Positions 45,986 through 58,464 of a DNA stretch of 64,000 nt are shown here, in pieces (position 1 is the first letter of the stretch; each line of letters begins with the position of its first letter). The notes beneath the pieces are model-generated. The model did not search any database. It worked only from the letters and a program-made list of their open reading frames with translations, and was not told the origin of the DNA. The position numbers and the translations under genes are program-made. The stretch lies in NCBI GenBank assembly GCA_965644295.1, contig CBFFRP010000335.1:1-64000 (forward strand), read 5' to 3'. This DNA is from Paraphysomonas bandaiensis. Its lineage: Eukaryota > Chrysophyceae.

Positions 45986-46621
45986 ATGATATTTGATCCT
46001 CTCTTAGTGGTCTTTCAAATCATATCCATGCAGGTAGAGTAGCATGTGGTTCCTCCTCTCGCAACCGACTGATACTACATTCCCATGCAGTGTTTCTACT
46101 ATTTAACTATGGGAACTTGCATTGGGCTGGTACACTCTTTGTTTGGAACTGCCATAACTCTCGACCATTTCTTTACGCCGAATTACATAGACTTGGGAAC
46201 ATTCGAGGGATGGTCCGAAGCGTTCTGTATATTCATATCGTCGCTAGTAGGGTGCGTACGTACAGGGGAATCACGCCTGACTTTAATTATGGCTTCTTTG
46301 ATGTAGGGCGTGGTTGCTTATGATAATTGTGGAAAAGTCTAAGAAGTGTGTTGACTTCACATTTACACTATTCTTCATTCACACTGTTGTGTGTTCTTTC
46401 TACGAGGTATATACCACAGCTCACATTGTACTTGCTAATCACCACTATTTCAGAGTTTTCCATTGAACTGGAATTGGTGGTTGGTGCATGTTATAGCATC
46501 TGTAGTAATGGCTTCTCTTGGTGAGTATCTTTGCGCCCGGAAAGAGATGGAAGACATCCCACTGTATTCACCTGATGGACCTGTGAAGCAGCAATTGAAC
46601 GTAGACAATGCGGATTTGTAA
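45986..46621 (+). CDS. SYS1: SYS1, Golgi membrane protein
   Basis: Four exons join in phase (45986-46033, 46091-46251, 46307-46406, 46454-46621; 158 aa; human SYS1 is 156 aa). The first 16 residues (MIFDPLLVVFQIISMQ) match the family start WDPLLILSQI. EKSKKCVDFTFTLFFIHTVV, then SFPLNWNWWLVH and GEYLCARKEMEDIPL are unmistakable SYS1 signatures. Four hydrophobic spans are visible. SYS1 recruits the Arl3/ARFRP1 GTPase to the late Golgi and hence the golgins for vesicle capture. The cytosolic tail after the last span is short and acidic. No single reading frame reveals the gene because the exons are small. Confidence 0.93.
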
Positions 46622-47170
46622 ATAGTCTAGGGAATGTTGATATGATATATTTACAATATTTCTATGGCCAATTTTAGCTTAATAATGGTGAGAATATGCT
46701 AACGCTCTATTTATAATTTTGGTATGGGGACATTACTGTTGGCAGTGTCTGCAGCAGTACTGAGGAGTATAAAAACATCCCCATACCAGTGGGCAGTGCC
46801 TGATACACAATACTATCTACCAGAGAACCGTATATTGATATTATGCTATTACAGATTACAGAACAGTTTTTTTGTACATATTGAGGTTCCACTAAATCCT
46901 AGGTGATGAGTATATGCTATATTGTATGCAATTGAAAGGTGGATTTTATGGTATCCGAATTATAACCGTTACGTACAGTATGCTGTAGTGGTAATGGCGT
47001 TATATGAATTATATCAGTAAAACTGATATACTTTGACTGTATAAGATCGTGACAATATAAGGTTTAATGTAATTGAATGGGGGTGGACGAGACGACATAA
47101 ACGTAGTAAATAATGATAAATATTAATCACAATTGTAATACTTAGTTATTGAGTGTATTCAAAAAACTCA
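46622..47170. other. 3' spacer of SYS1
   Basis: AT-rich, no gene and no recognised repeat up to the fold-back locus. Confidence 0.4.
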
Positions 47171-48090
47171 CTTGTTTAGGTAATCATCCTAGTAGTGAAT
47201 GTCTTATTATTAGTAATAGGCGTTTGAGAGTCAGAGCTAAATATATTAACATATGCTTTTTAAGAGTGCAATATTGACTGATTGATATTAAGGGAGATAT
47301 AGTAAGTTTATGATGTTGTAGCACTGTGAGCTAGGAACCACGTCATTCACCAACATCAACATTCTGTTCTACAAATCGTATCTTTAACAGCTACTATATT
47401 TTCAGTTTCTTTGTATACTTGTAATAGCTACTCCTATACTGTAGTCATGTTGTATATTCTGTATTTCATTGCTACATAGAATACAGGATAACTACTAGCG
47501 ATAGACTTTACCAAACTTCAAGTACGTACGTAGGAGTTGGTTGTAGTTCAATAAATTAGCACAGCAATTTAAATATCTGGTGCCTAACTCTCTAACTCTG
47601 ATATCCTACTATTTAACGGTACGAGAGCTGCTTGTGCGTCACCGCAAGTACCATGATGCAGCCGCTTTCCCTTTTTCACTCAAGGCAAACGCAGTGAGCA
47701 AACAGAATGTTGATATACCTGACACGTGCTGACTTCAGGATGCTTGAGTCTTGACTTCAGTAGGCAGCCCAATACGCTGGTTTCCCTTGAGTTGAGCCCA
47801 GTCCCGTAATCCCGGATGCCCTTGAGCGTTGAGGCCCTGAGGTGAGCCCATTTTCGGATGTCTGTTTATTCGTCAGAACCCAAAGCCCAAAGCCGTCTAC
47901 ACAATGATACTAATTAGTGTCCCTTGTACCACACACGCATTCGGTCTATGTTTGCGGCTTACTTTAGTTTCCTGAAGCAATCTCTCCAATACTCATCCCC
48001 CAGAACACTATATGAGAAGGTACGAGTCCGAGTTTGTTGAGGGTAACCACCCTTTAAACTTCAAAATGTCTATTTTGGATCTAGACACTA
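47171..48090. mobile_element. Fold-back element locus 3, one arm, interrupted by the 288-bp repeat
   Basis: Begins TAGTAGTGAATGTCTTATT near 47191, then AGTAATAGGCGTTTGAGAGTC. The arm is interrupted at 47266-47553 by the 288-bp repeat and resumes with GATATCCTACTATTTAACGG and the structured module (about 47627-47675, partly decayed). The inner arm continues through CCGGATGCC, GTTTATTCGTCAGA, TGTCCCTTGTACCACACACG and AGAAGGTACGAGTCCGA to about 48040. It ends in TTCAAAATGTCTATTTTGG, also found at 61670-61690, so this is interior element sequence beyond the arm. No inverted second arm follows. Confidence 0.75.
47266..47553. repeat. 288-bp dispersed repeat, copy 2
   Basis: Nearly identical to 36350-36637 with only a handful of substitutions. 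It is inserted in the outer arm of the fold-back element, so it arrived after that element. Confidence 0.85.
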
Positions 48091-48406
48091 TTAATAACTT
48101 ATATATTTCTGACTGGCAATACAAATGCAGTTAATTGACCTATCCCAGCAAAGACTTGTGTGACTAAAACACTGGTTGATATTTACTTCGTATTCTAGAC
48201 TGATACTCTACCGAATTGACGCACAGTATACTAAGCATCCTTAACTTAAAATCAATATTAATAATTTCATCATTTCATTACGATATTGACAAGAAGCAAT
48301 ATACCTAAATGTCTTGCACAGAAGTAGATGATATTGTACTTTTAATCGTAACTCATAGGCTATGTGCTCTACGACTATTACTTGAATAGTATTATCACCT
48401 TCCGTT

Positions 48407-50465
48407 CTACGCATTGACACTTATTGGATTTGTCATTTCTGACTGGCGTTCAATGCTGGCAGCGGAAGGCTTATACGAGTTCTTCTTTATGTAAAGAATA
48501 GAACTCACTGCCAAAACAACGGCTACCGCAGCTGCACTTATAACCACCACAACAATACCGGTGGTGCTGTCCACAAAGCTCTTGTCATCGTCACCACCAT
48601 GGTTGTTGCTGGATGACTTGTCGTCGTCATCATCATCCGGTTCCGAGTCTACATTAAACGCTGCTTTAAATATATCTACGTTCTTATATATCGTCCAGCC
48701 GGCCAAATCTGCAAGTAGGTTGGCCCTCTCGATATTGGTGTGGGCAAGTGCGGTAGTATAGTGCGGGAAAGATGCGAATGGCCCGATCGCCTTGATACTC
48801 GCTTGGTTCTGTGGGTCATTCAAGGGGACTACCAGATCTTGCATTTCCTCACTAAGCTCACTTTCCCATGTAAAACACCGGCCAAGATATACCCAAATAA
48901 CATTTACAAGACGCCCAGGTTGTATTCCGTATTTATCGTTCCGCACTGTGGTGTGGTTAAGTGACACGACTATTCCATTTCCTGTTGCCTGCGCCGCTTG
49001 CAGTGCCTTCGCCATGGGTACCCACTCATCTGAATCGAACACTTGAGAATTCTCAAGGTCAAACGAAGTATTACTGATGACTCCAAGCCCCTCCGCAATA
49101 TGTCCAAACCATGCCGGAACTGTAAAGTCAATATAGTCCTCGGTCAAGACATCAGTAGCAGGATCCCAATGAGTGGAATTATACATAGGCACAGATGTTG
49201 TTACAAATGCAACAATAGTAGATACATTTCGTTGAAGAAGAGATATGAGGTTAGTATTAGAAACACCAGCTCCATCGGCAATAACGTAAGACTCAAACAT
49301 GTCACTTGGGTTACGGGCCGAAGGCGAAAAGTAGTTAACTAGTCCGGAGGTTTGTTGAAGAGGTACTGAGCTGCTTGCAGCCACACTACAGCCAACTGCC
49401 CAGGAAGATGAGCCGGAAGTAAGAGCTAGATCACACTCCACTGTGGAAGGCGGAATAGATAAATTCCCCGTCGTCTGGCCGACAGGCAATCCGACGGATG
49501 GGGCATTTGCACCCGAGAATGCGAACGGTTCAAGTAGCCCGCCCACTGTCACCTCACGTGTCTCTGATTCATCATCTGTTATGTAAGTCACATTATTAGA
49601 GTAAGCCACGCCAACAGAGAGCGGGGTCCATTCTATTAAGGTGTAGTTACGGTTAACAGGGGTAAATGGGAGCATATCAAATGGTCCGATAAGAGTAGTA
49701 GAGATTATAGGAAAAGGTCGAGGGTCTATATCAGCCGTATCTCCATCACCGTTTCCTCGTAACACATAGAACTCAAAGGAGCTTAAGTCCGGGTTTCGAC
49801 TCTTTATATCAGCAACACTATCCTTGTTATATGAGTACCCGACTCCTCTCTCAATGCCCGACGGAGCAAGATATATCGCCTGGATATACATTGGGATCAT
49901 GTTCGTATAAATAGAGACAGACATACCTCCACAGCGTCCGCCCAGTCTTCAAACTCCGGTCCTTGTAGAATATATGACGAATTTGTGTATGATCGCACGC
50001 AGTCAGGGTCAATTAGCTTGAGACCTTCGTAACTTATGTTGGCAGGAAACACAATCTCACCCAACATTGTCGAGTCACTCACATTACCTTTCTGGTAATA
50101 TGAATACACAGTCGCAGCCCACGATCCTCCACTACAATGTTAAATAATACGTTAATATAATGAAGACAATCGTAATATACATATCACCTAACCCCCACAA
50201 GGTATCTCACGCTATCCATGAGACCGAGTTCGTGAAATGCACCCAAGTAACCAATCGATGCTGCGAAAGCTCTGTCGCCACCTCCAGAAAGTGACAACCC
50301 CACATTCGGACGAGATTTAACTTCTGGGAGTGAATATTCAGGAAAAGGCAGCAGGTCAGTGTCGGGCCCGATGCTTTGCCAAGCCTTTACGTCATAACTG
50401 GACACAGAGACAGCGAGCAGAAGGAGGGCAGTGCAAACGAATAAATCTGCATGATACTGCCACAT
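48407..50465 (-). CDS. Patatin/cPLA2-type phospholipase, secreted or membrane-anchored
   Basis: Three exons join in phase (50465-50188, 50131-49927, 49879-48407; 651 aa). An N-terminal signal peptide (CTALLLLAVSVSS, about 11-23) is followed by the oxyanion-hole motif GLSLSGGGDRAF (56-67). The nucleophile elbow GVSGGS (Ser93) lies exactly at the first splice junction. The catalytic Asp is in YVIADGAG (about Asp363), giving the Ser-Asp dyad of the patatin/cPLA2 fold. Many Asn-x-Ser/Thr sites suggest glycosylation in the lumenal part. Near the C-terminus a DDDDDD-Ser-His linker precedes one membrane span (GIVVVVISAAAVAVVLAVSS) and a short cytosolic tail, so it is type I. Expected activity is acyl-ester hydrolysis of phospho- or lysophospholipid outside the cell or in a lytic compartment. 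It diverges from Kintoun. Confidence 0.88.
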
Positions 50466-50565
50466 TTTGCAATAAGCACTCGAAAAGTGGTGAGTGGGAC
50501 TGTCCAGCAAGAGCACAGAGTTAGATACTATAAATATCAATGGCCGAGATCTCATTCCATACATA

Positions 50566-50922
50566 CATAGCTACATACATACATACATCATACATACATA
50601 CATACATACATACATACATACATACATACATACATACATACATACATACATACATACATACATACATACATACATACATACATACATACATACATACATA
50701 CATACATACATACATACATACATACATACATACATACATACATACATACATACATACATACATACATACATACATACATACATACATACATACATACATA
50801 CATACATACATACATACATACATACATACATACATACATACATACATACATACATACCTACATACCTACATACATACATACATACATACATACATACATA
50901 CATACATACATACATACATACA

Positions 50923-50954
<32 letters not shown>

Positions 50955-51654
50955 CATACATACATACATACATACATACATACATACATACATACATACA
51001 TACATACATACATACATACATACATACATACATACATACATACATACATACATACATACATACATACATACATACATACATACATACATACATACATACA
51101 TACATACATACATACATACATACATACATACATACATACATACATACATACATACATACATACATACATACATACATACATACATACATACATACATACA
51201 TACATACATACATACATACATACATACATACATACATACATACATACATACATACATACATACATACATACATACATACATACATACATACATACATACA
51301 TACATACATACATACATACATACATACATACATACATACATACATACATACATACATACATACATACATACATACATACATACATACATACATACATACA
51401 TACATACATACATACATACATACATACATACATACATACATACATACATACATACATACATACATACATACATACATACATACATACATACATACATACA
51501 TACATACATACATACATACATACATACATACATACATACATACATACATACATACATACATACATACATACATACATACATACATACATACATACATACA
51601 TACATACATACATACATACATACATACATACATACATACATACATACATACATA
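50566..51654. repeat. (ACAT)n microsatellite, about 1.09 kb
   Basis: About 270 tetranucleotide units with interruptions only near 50588, 50857-50866 and 50950; the right 700 bp is perfect. All frames stay open on both strands, so the YIHT/CMYV open frames are artefacts. It lies between the divergent starts of the phospholipase (50465) and Kintoun (51772) genes. The 17-kb array is the reverse complement unit. Confidence 0.98.
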
Positions 51655-51771
51655 CACATCTCGCTGTCTTTAACTTCGTTTCACCACAAGTGTGCTCGGC
51701 GAACGGCGAATAAGAAGCCTATTAACTATATTTCTCATTGTGTGCCAGAAGAGTGTGAGTTCTTGGCGAAA

Positions 51772-54606
51772 ATGGATAGCTCTGTTGATATGAAGATGCT
51801 GTTCGAACAGTCTCAAAAGAACTCGGACAGGGATTTAGAAATAACTCCTGAGGTCGACCTGTGAGTGGTGGCTTACATATACTCATAGATGTATCACAGG
51901 AAGCGGAAAAATTTCGGAAAGCCTTTGATGATCCAGAGTTTTGTAAGCTTATGTCTGAATATGTCTCTGAACTCCAAGATCCGGCGAACAGAGCTGTAAG
52001 TGTTATGCGTGTAATGCATAACTTAACGTTAAAACATTAACACGTAGGAGACAGAAACATATATATCCCAGCTGGAAGGAGAAAACAAAGTGCCTGAAGG
52101 AAAGGAACTTATACGGTATAATAGACAGTTGTCTGTATATTCGTACCGTTTTTTGTAGACTAATTACGTTTTAGCCCTCAAATTGGCTTCGTAGCGAAGA
52201 CGTACAAAGTTGAAAGGGACACCAAAGACAAGGTTTTCGTTAATATAGTTCACTCCGATAAGGTTGCAGCTCCGACTAAGACCACGACTGCAAAAGGGCA
52301 AAATTGGTCATTACCTTATTCATTAGGACCTCCTCATATGGAGAAAGACCACAATGGTGATTCTGTTGTAGCTTTCGATTGCTGCTTCCATCCAGATGCA
52401 ACTACTATGAGTATGGGGCACAAGCCGTTTAGAGATCTGCTGGTACAAACTGCAATATCTGGTATTGAGGAAGCGTACAAGCGTCAGAAGCAACAGGTAG
52501 TATTTATCCATCTCGTAGCGCGCAATACATGAATGATTACCAGGTGCAACTCGAGAAAAACTTTCGGGTTTTGAAAGGAGTGAAATATAAAAGTGGACAA
52601 GTCCCATCAATGTTGATTGATGTTTCAGGGAAAAGTAAGTGGAGTGACCCAGTCCGTGCCAACTCGAAAGATAGTAGTGGTGACACTCCCTCTGCATCCA
52701 CAAATCAAGGATCTGCCAAAGAAGCCGCCCAAACGACAGAAAATGTTCGATACGTTTATTTTAGTTAAATATTGTAACTTTGTTTTTTCAGAGCGCATCC
52801 GCGCTATCTAAAAGTGAGACGCCTGCAATTAAGAAGGGATTTTTGACAAAAGCGAACAAGGAGAGTTCTACCGTTCGAGCACCAAAGGTTAGTATTTATT
52901 GGGTTCGTTGTTGATTCACTTGATGTAACGCTTTGCCAAAGACCAAGTCCAATAAACGTATTGAGGAAATTTCCGATAGTGTAAACGGTACTTTATTTCA
53001 CACTGCCTTTACGTACTGAAATATGTATCTACAGGTGGCGGTGAACAAGGGAACGCTGTTTCTACTCAGCCTGTGAGTAAAGTTCCCAACTACACAGTAA
53101 CAGAAAGAGGAACTGCGAATATGGGTGATTTCCAGGGTGTTGGTTCCAGTGGAACAAAGGTCGCGAGCACCAGGTTACAAAGTATTTACTTTTATCTGTG
53201 CGTGTAATTATTGGTATTAGACCCGAAGAACTCATCTACCGCATCGACATCCCTTTGGTTACGAAATCATCCAAGGTAGAACTTGATGTTGGGCAGCGGT
53301 AAATCACTTTTTGTTTCCAGTTTTTTGTTCTCATAGTTACGTTACGATAGGGAACTGAAGTTTAAATATCTTGATATATATGATATGTGTATAAAGCTCC
53401 CATATCCTGTGTTTGATAAGCGTGGTAACGCGAAGTTCGATAAAACGAAAAAACAACTCGTTCTGAAACTCCCGGTTCAACCTCACTCCATTTCCCACCA
53501 TGATACCTCTCCACCTGGACAAGATGACTGCACTACGAACGGAACTAGCGATGTTGAAACACCACCAGGTTTGCAAAACAACGAACTCGTTTGTTGGTTT
53601 AAACTCTTTCCAGTGACCGTTGCCTCTGTGGATTGTACTTCTGGTGATATTGAGAGTCAGCCAGGTTTGCTTAGAAAAGCGCTTTCGTGTTAAAATAATA
53701 TTTTTATCGGCTGTTGCTTCTGCAGTTTCCACTTCACATAAAAAGAAAGCTGGGAGCGATAAAAGTATTCATAGCAGATGGGTAAGTAGCGTGGAAAATG
53801 ACAGCGCGAGCCGTCAACTTCGTGAGGAAGTGCGCGCTAAAGCTGAAGAAGCAAAGCAAGCCAACACGATGGAAGCGAAACCGCCTCCGCCAAAACAGGA
53901 AAGCAGTGCAACTTCAACTACTACCAGTAATATTGATGAAGATACTGGAGACTACTTACCTGCTGTGTGCTTTGTTGGAAAGAAAGAGGGATATGTTTTC
54001 AAAAGAGGAAAGAACGGTCTGGGATATTATCGTGACTGCCTTGTAAATTCTCGAACTTCTGACAAGGGCCCCACCTTAGAGACTCTTACGCTTCCAGATT
54101 CCGTAAGTGCGAATGACCCTTGTCCAGGTACTAGGAGCAACTGGAAAGAATTTACCTATCAGTTCAGACAGACCAAAGAAGTAGTTGCTATAATAGTCCA
54201 AGTGCAAAAGATCATAGAGTCCAGTGTTGATATTCGCTTCGGCAACACAACTTGTGATGTGTATTTCAAGAGTGTCGGTGAAAGTAATGAATATCGTACG
54301 GAAGATGATGTTGAATATGCCATGGGTTTTGATGTTCTAGACAAATTAGATATAAAGTCCTGCAAATATGATGTTGCCACCCAGAATATGGTTATCATTT
54401 TGCAGAAACTTGTACCTGCTCTGTGGATATCGTCAGAGGATACTGAAATTGTGGTGCAGCGCTCATACAACACTGTGAAATCGGTGTCTACAGATGAAGA
54501 AAACTCTATGAGCACTAACACTTCTAATGTTGATTCCATGCACCAAACAGCGTCGAAGCTTGCTGAGATGCAGTTTTCTGTTGATGGTCTTATGGACTTA
54601 GATTAA
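51772..54606 (+). CDS. DNAAF2: Kintoun/PF13-type PIH1 protein (dynein arm preassembly)
   Basis: About twelve short exons carry a PIH1 protein: FRKAFDDPEFCKLMSEYVSE (from 51901), then GFVAKTYKV, LPYSLGPPHMEKDHNGDSVV, FDCCFHPDATTMSMG and the EKNFRVLKGVKYKSG end of the PIH1 domain at about 52575. A second domain has PEELIYRIDIPLVTKSSKVE, then DMCIKLPYPVFDKRGNAKFD and LVLKLPV, as in Kintoun. After a charged linker the last exon reads VGKKEGYVFKRGKNGLGYY, then a beta-sandwich end as in algal PF13. Kintoun helps Hsp90/Hsp70 fold axonemal dyneins in the cytoplasm, so this supports motile flagella. Two junctions are uncertain. Exon 1 needs a weak GTCGAC donor at about 51852 to reach frame, and the junction at about 53301-53340 does not close cleanly with a consensus donor (the alternative drops VELDVGQR). 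Confidence 0.88.
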
Positions 54607-54854
54607 AGTGCAGCCATGAGAGACAACTGATATCCAACTTTACTTGTCATTAATAATTTAAAGAAATCAGACGGGTTGAATATAGATCCGAAATCTTGTT
54701 TCACTTCTCTTTTATGCATATGTAATATGTAGGGCGCAATATGTTCTCTCTTTAATTCAAAACGTTTGAATCCCATTGAATGTGACTGAGACATGCCGAA
54801 TACGTATTACATATACATTAAAAATAGAAACTTCTGCTTGCTGTGTATTCTATT

Positions 54855-55330
54855 CAAGGCTGCGTAACAATTAATTGCCATTAAATTGCAATAGATTTTA
54901 ACAATTAAATTGCAATGATTAGGTATAGCTTGCGCATTATAATGCCAATTATTGACTAACTAACTTAGTTACTCATTACAAGCACGAATTGCATCTTCAA
55001 CCGTACTTGCATTCCACAGAAGTCTATTAAAGCGCAAGAACATAGATTTGCGCATATCACTCATGCTGATTTTTGCTCTACTGAAAAGCCTTTCTACACA
55101 ATTAGTGGTTGTGGAGTAAATATGCCTCAAGCACTGGTGCTTAGTTGGTTTGATAGTGCGTTGTCGCTTTTGTTCTTGATGTCGTCAGTCATCAGTGAGT
55201 TGACACCATTATCGTCTTTTTTCTGTTCTTTATCAGTTCTTTACACCTACTGGTATGAAATTAGATGTAGTTCTCTATCCTCCCATACTTTTTCGCTCGT
55301 TCACACAAAATTCAGTAAAAGTATTCCACA
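54855..55330 (-). pseudogene. hAT transposase relic, C-terminal part
   Basis: Minus-strand translation reads TNCVERLFSRAKISMSDMRK with a following LRFNRLLWNASTVEDAIRAC and stop near 54970, a full hAT dimerisation motif. The upstream sequence (to 55330) aligns with 4420-4560 but contains stops. The element end, CAAGGCTGCGTAACAATTAA at 54855, is nearly identical to the left end of the 35.5-kb element. The other end and the catalytic core are missing. Confidence 0.75.
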
Positions 55331-56123
55331 ATAGACACCAACCAGGTGATAGTATTAAACTTTTCTTCCAATGGTAGTGATTATCAATCAATCAATCAGC
55401 AGCAGTGAACATTGTCTGCATGAGACTACAATGACATTTTGACCTCTTCCTTTTGTCACCGTTACACTGCAGTCAAAATATCATTGTAGCCTCGTAGTTT
55501 ACATGAAACGCTACTGGGATAGTTACATGTTCACCTCCATGTACATGCTGTATTCGCATCATTCCATCATAACAAAGCATAAACAGCAAGGGGAGTGCAT
55601 AACCCCCGCCCATTAACAAATACTCCTAATCGCTGTTATAAAGAAAAGTGCTTTACTGCATGACACTCAATATCTCGATACTTGTCCCTTTCACTCGCTA
55701 TCCTTAATGGTCAGTCGGTGATCGAGATGAACACCTGCAACACACGGTGCCATTGTCATAGTGGTTTCCACCTGGTGCCGAGAAGTCGTATCTGATATAT
55801 GGATATATGGATATGCATGGAGTCCTCGCTCGATCATATGATGCGCATACAGTTGTACTGTATACAGAATACACGCACAATACAGAATACGGGAGTAGTC
55901 CACAGAAAGAAGAGAGCAGACTGCACCATGTTCGCTTTGTTCCTTTGAAGTGAAGTGTGAAGGGTGCTCATACAGCAGCAGCATCACATCATCTGTACAC
56001 AGTGATCAGATAGGAATGCACGGTTAGTGTATGTGTATGTGTGTGTATGCATATGCATGCGTAGAGTATCCATAAACTATCTTGATATTCGCCTGTGTAG
56101 AAGGACAACGAACACACCGCTAT
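55331..56123. promoter_or_regulatory. Spacer upstream of the BRAP-type gene
   Basis: No gene is supported. A (ATCA)4-like run at 55384-55399, GT/TGTA-rich simple sequence at 56023-56070 and a GATATATGGATATATGGATATG run near 55794-55815 (given in part) are the only notable features. A promoter for the next gene is expected near the right end. Confidence 0.4.
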
Positions 56124-58216
56124 ATGACCCATCCATTATCAACCAACACCTTGCATTTTATATCTGGAAACCCTCAATATGAGGTTAAGAAAGGCGCGAT
56201 TGAATTCTTTGAAGATGTTGCGCTGGACCGTGCCCTTACTTGTGATCGCGGTGGAAACTCTTCTCCCTTTCCCCAGAGATCGTGTGGCTCTCCCTCTAAC
56301 ACGACTCGACTGTTGTGTATTATATCTGTGCCGTCGTTTATGATTCATCAGGTAGATGAGTAGTGTGGGTATATCTGCTGCTGTATGATGTGCTGGTATA
56401 GGAGCTTCTGATGTATTTATCGAGTGAAATGAAGAGCATCGTTTCCATGCACGTGCTTCGACACTACAGCAGTCAAGATCAATACTGCGTTATACTTCTG
56501 CTGGATTCTACTGCTGCATGCAATGTTTTATTAAATGATTATCACGGCAGGGATTTATCCTCACTTCAGCCAACGACTTGCATGATATATCCCGTTAAAA
56601 GCATTTATCTTTTGAAAGATGATTTCTCGAAGGGGTATTTCTTTATTAGAGGGTATACGAATTTTACAGACAATGAAAAGCAAGATGAGGAATATTGCTC
56701 TGTATGCTTAGAATTGATATCGCCGACTCTACCAAAATCGTTTACAACATGCTGTAATCACACGTTTCATATAACGTGTATAAGTCGTTCAGAAGGAATT
56801 CAATGTCCACTGTGTAGGTGATAATCTGTGAAAGTGTCACTAGTGATAGCGTTCATTTACTGATATAGGTTTCAACACGACTCCTACAATAACAAAACAT
56901 GTTGCACAATGTGTGGATGGTTTGGGGGGGAAAATGAAAGGGAAGCGGAAGCTGCGCATCCATTTCCTGAGGTTATGTCAAGGACAGATCCTTCCGGGAC
57001 TAGTGATCGTACCGTTGATAGTCTGACCCCCAATACATTAGATTTATGGGTTTGCCTTGTGTGTGGGTTTGTTGGATGCGGAGAAAGCAACATGAATCAC
57101 ATTAAGCATCACTATGATCTTTCATTGCACGCGTATGCTATGAATACGGAGACAAAAAGAGTTTACGACTTCGCAGGTGTTCGTTTGTGTTTTCACGGGT
57201 TGTGATGAACATGCTTTTGTTAGGAGAAGGGTATGTGCATAGACTGATATTGTACAAATCCGATAACGGCACCGATATCCCCGAAGGAGTGAATGGTAGG
57301 TTAATACTTCTATCAAAGTCAAAAGTCTAATTGGTCATGTAGAGTTTGGAAGTTATGGTGTCGGAAGCCCTGAGGGTTCCTTGAAAGTAGCCGAAGTTTA
57401 TAATCCAAGGTTTGTTTATGATGACATCTTCAGTTGTATATAAAACTATACATTGCTACAGGAGTTTGACAGCTGTTCGTCATGAATTTGCACCCCTATC
57501 CCAACACCAAGAAGACAGTGTTGTATCCCGGTAAGAATCACTTACTGTGAAAAGGCGAAGCATATGGTAATCCTGCATTGTACAGTAAATTAGAAAGTGT
57601 AGCTGAGCATTACAGTGGGGCTTTGGCGTGGCAGGTAATATTCGTGCGCTGGTCGATTACACGTGTGATACGAGTTTAGTTGGAGCAACAACGTGAGCAT
57701 TATGAATGCTTGTTGTCTCACTTGCGAAGTTACAACGTCGAAGATCGTCGCGTGACTTCAAGCGAAGAAGTAAATAAGGTTTCCTTGTTAACATGTGGAT
57801 GAGGTTTCTCATTTTACGGATATAGGAGAATAATTACTCACGCACATGGACACAAAAGGTACTTCAATTGTTAGCTAGAGAAAAAGAAAAGCTGCTTAAA
57901 CAGAGAGAAGCTGCCTTGTTGCGGTTGAGGTAGCTTTTAAATACTATATGTATGGCTATAATATTTATATTATTCAGAAATGCCGAAGAAGAGAAGAAAG
58001 TATTACTTGAATTTAACTCCAACTTACTTCTCAACAAGGACATGTGGGCCGCCAAAGCGGATCATGTGTCCAAATGCTTGCATGAGGCTGAACGGTCGTA
58101 CAGGTATTAAGTTATGTGCAATATTAACGACAAGCATTGAAATTAAAAACAGAAATTCTATTCCGCCACTGGAGAAACGAGTCAGGAGCCTCGAAGAACA
58201 GATAAGTTCATTATGA
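56124..58216 (+). CDS. BRAP: BRAP-type RING/ZnF-UBP ubiquitin ligase
   Basis: The first three exons join in phase (56124-56351, 56402-56817, 56869-57176); about eight small exons follow to TGA at 58216. The N-terminal BRAP2 domain starts FISGNPQYEVKKG and continues LLCIISVPSFMIHQ. The RING finger is CSVC...TCCNHTFHITC...CPLC (56697-56815), then comes a ZnF-UBP reading LWVCLVCGFVGCGESN, HHYDLSLHAYAMNTE and RVYDFAG. A glutamate-rich coiled coil ends the protein (LAREKEKLLKQREAALLRLR, SIPPLEKRVRSLEEQISS). This order is specific to BRAP/IMP, a Ras-responsive E3 that dampens MAPK scaffolding and retains NLS cargo in animals. The first in-frame ATG is 56124. An upstream in-frame extension (from 56082) has no ATG, so an additional 5' exon is possible. 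Confidence 0.93.
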
Positions 58217-58464
58217 TAGGACATAATGTAAAATATTATGATATCAGGATAACTTCTTTAAATAAATGGGTTCGCGCTGCTTGTTTTCACTTTTGAGGTT
58301 TTGTAGTTGCATACTCTTCATGGTCATACCTAGCATAGTACGCCATTACTATAGGCCATTGAAATTATATTATGTGTCTCACGTAGCTGAAGTGCATGAT
58401 TACAGAAATATTCGCTGTGTGTTACAAACCATCACTGGTAGAATGTATATAGTCTTATGAAAGT
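58217..58464. other. 3' spacer of the BRAP-type gene
   Basis: Short non-coding stretch before the solo arm; nothing recognised. Confidence 0.35.
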
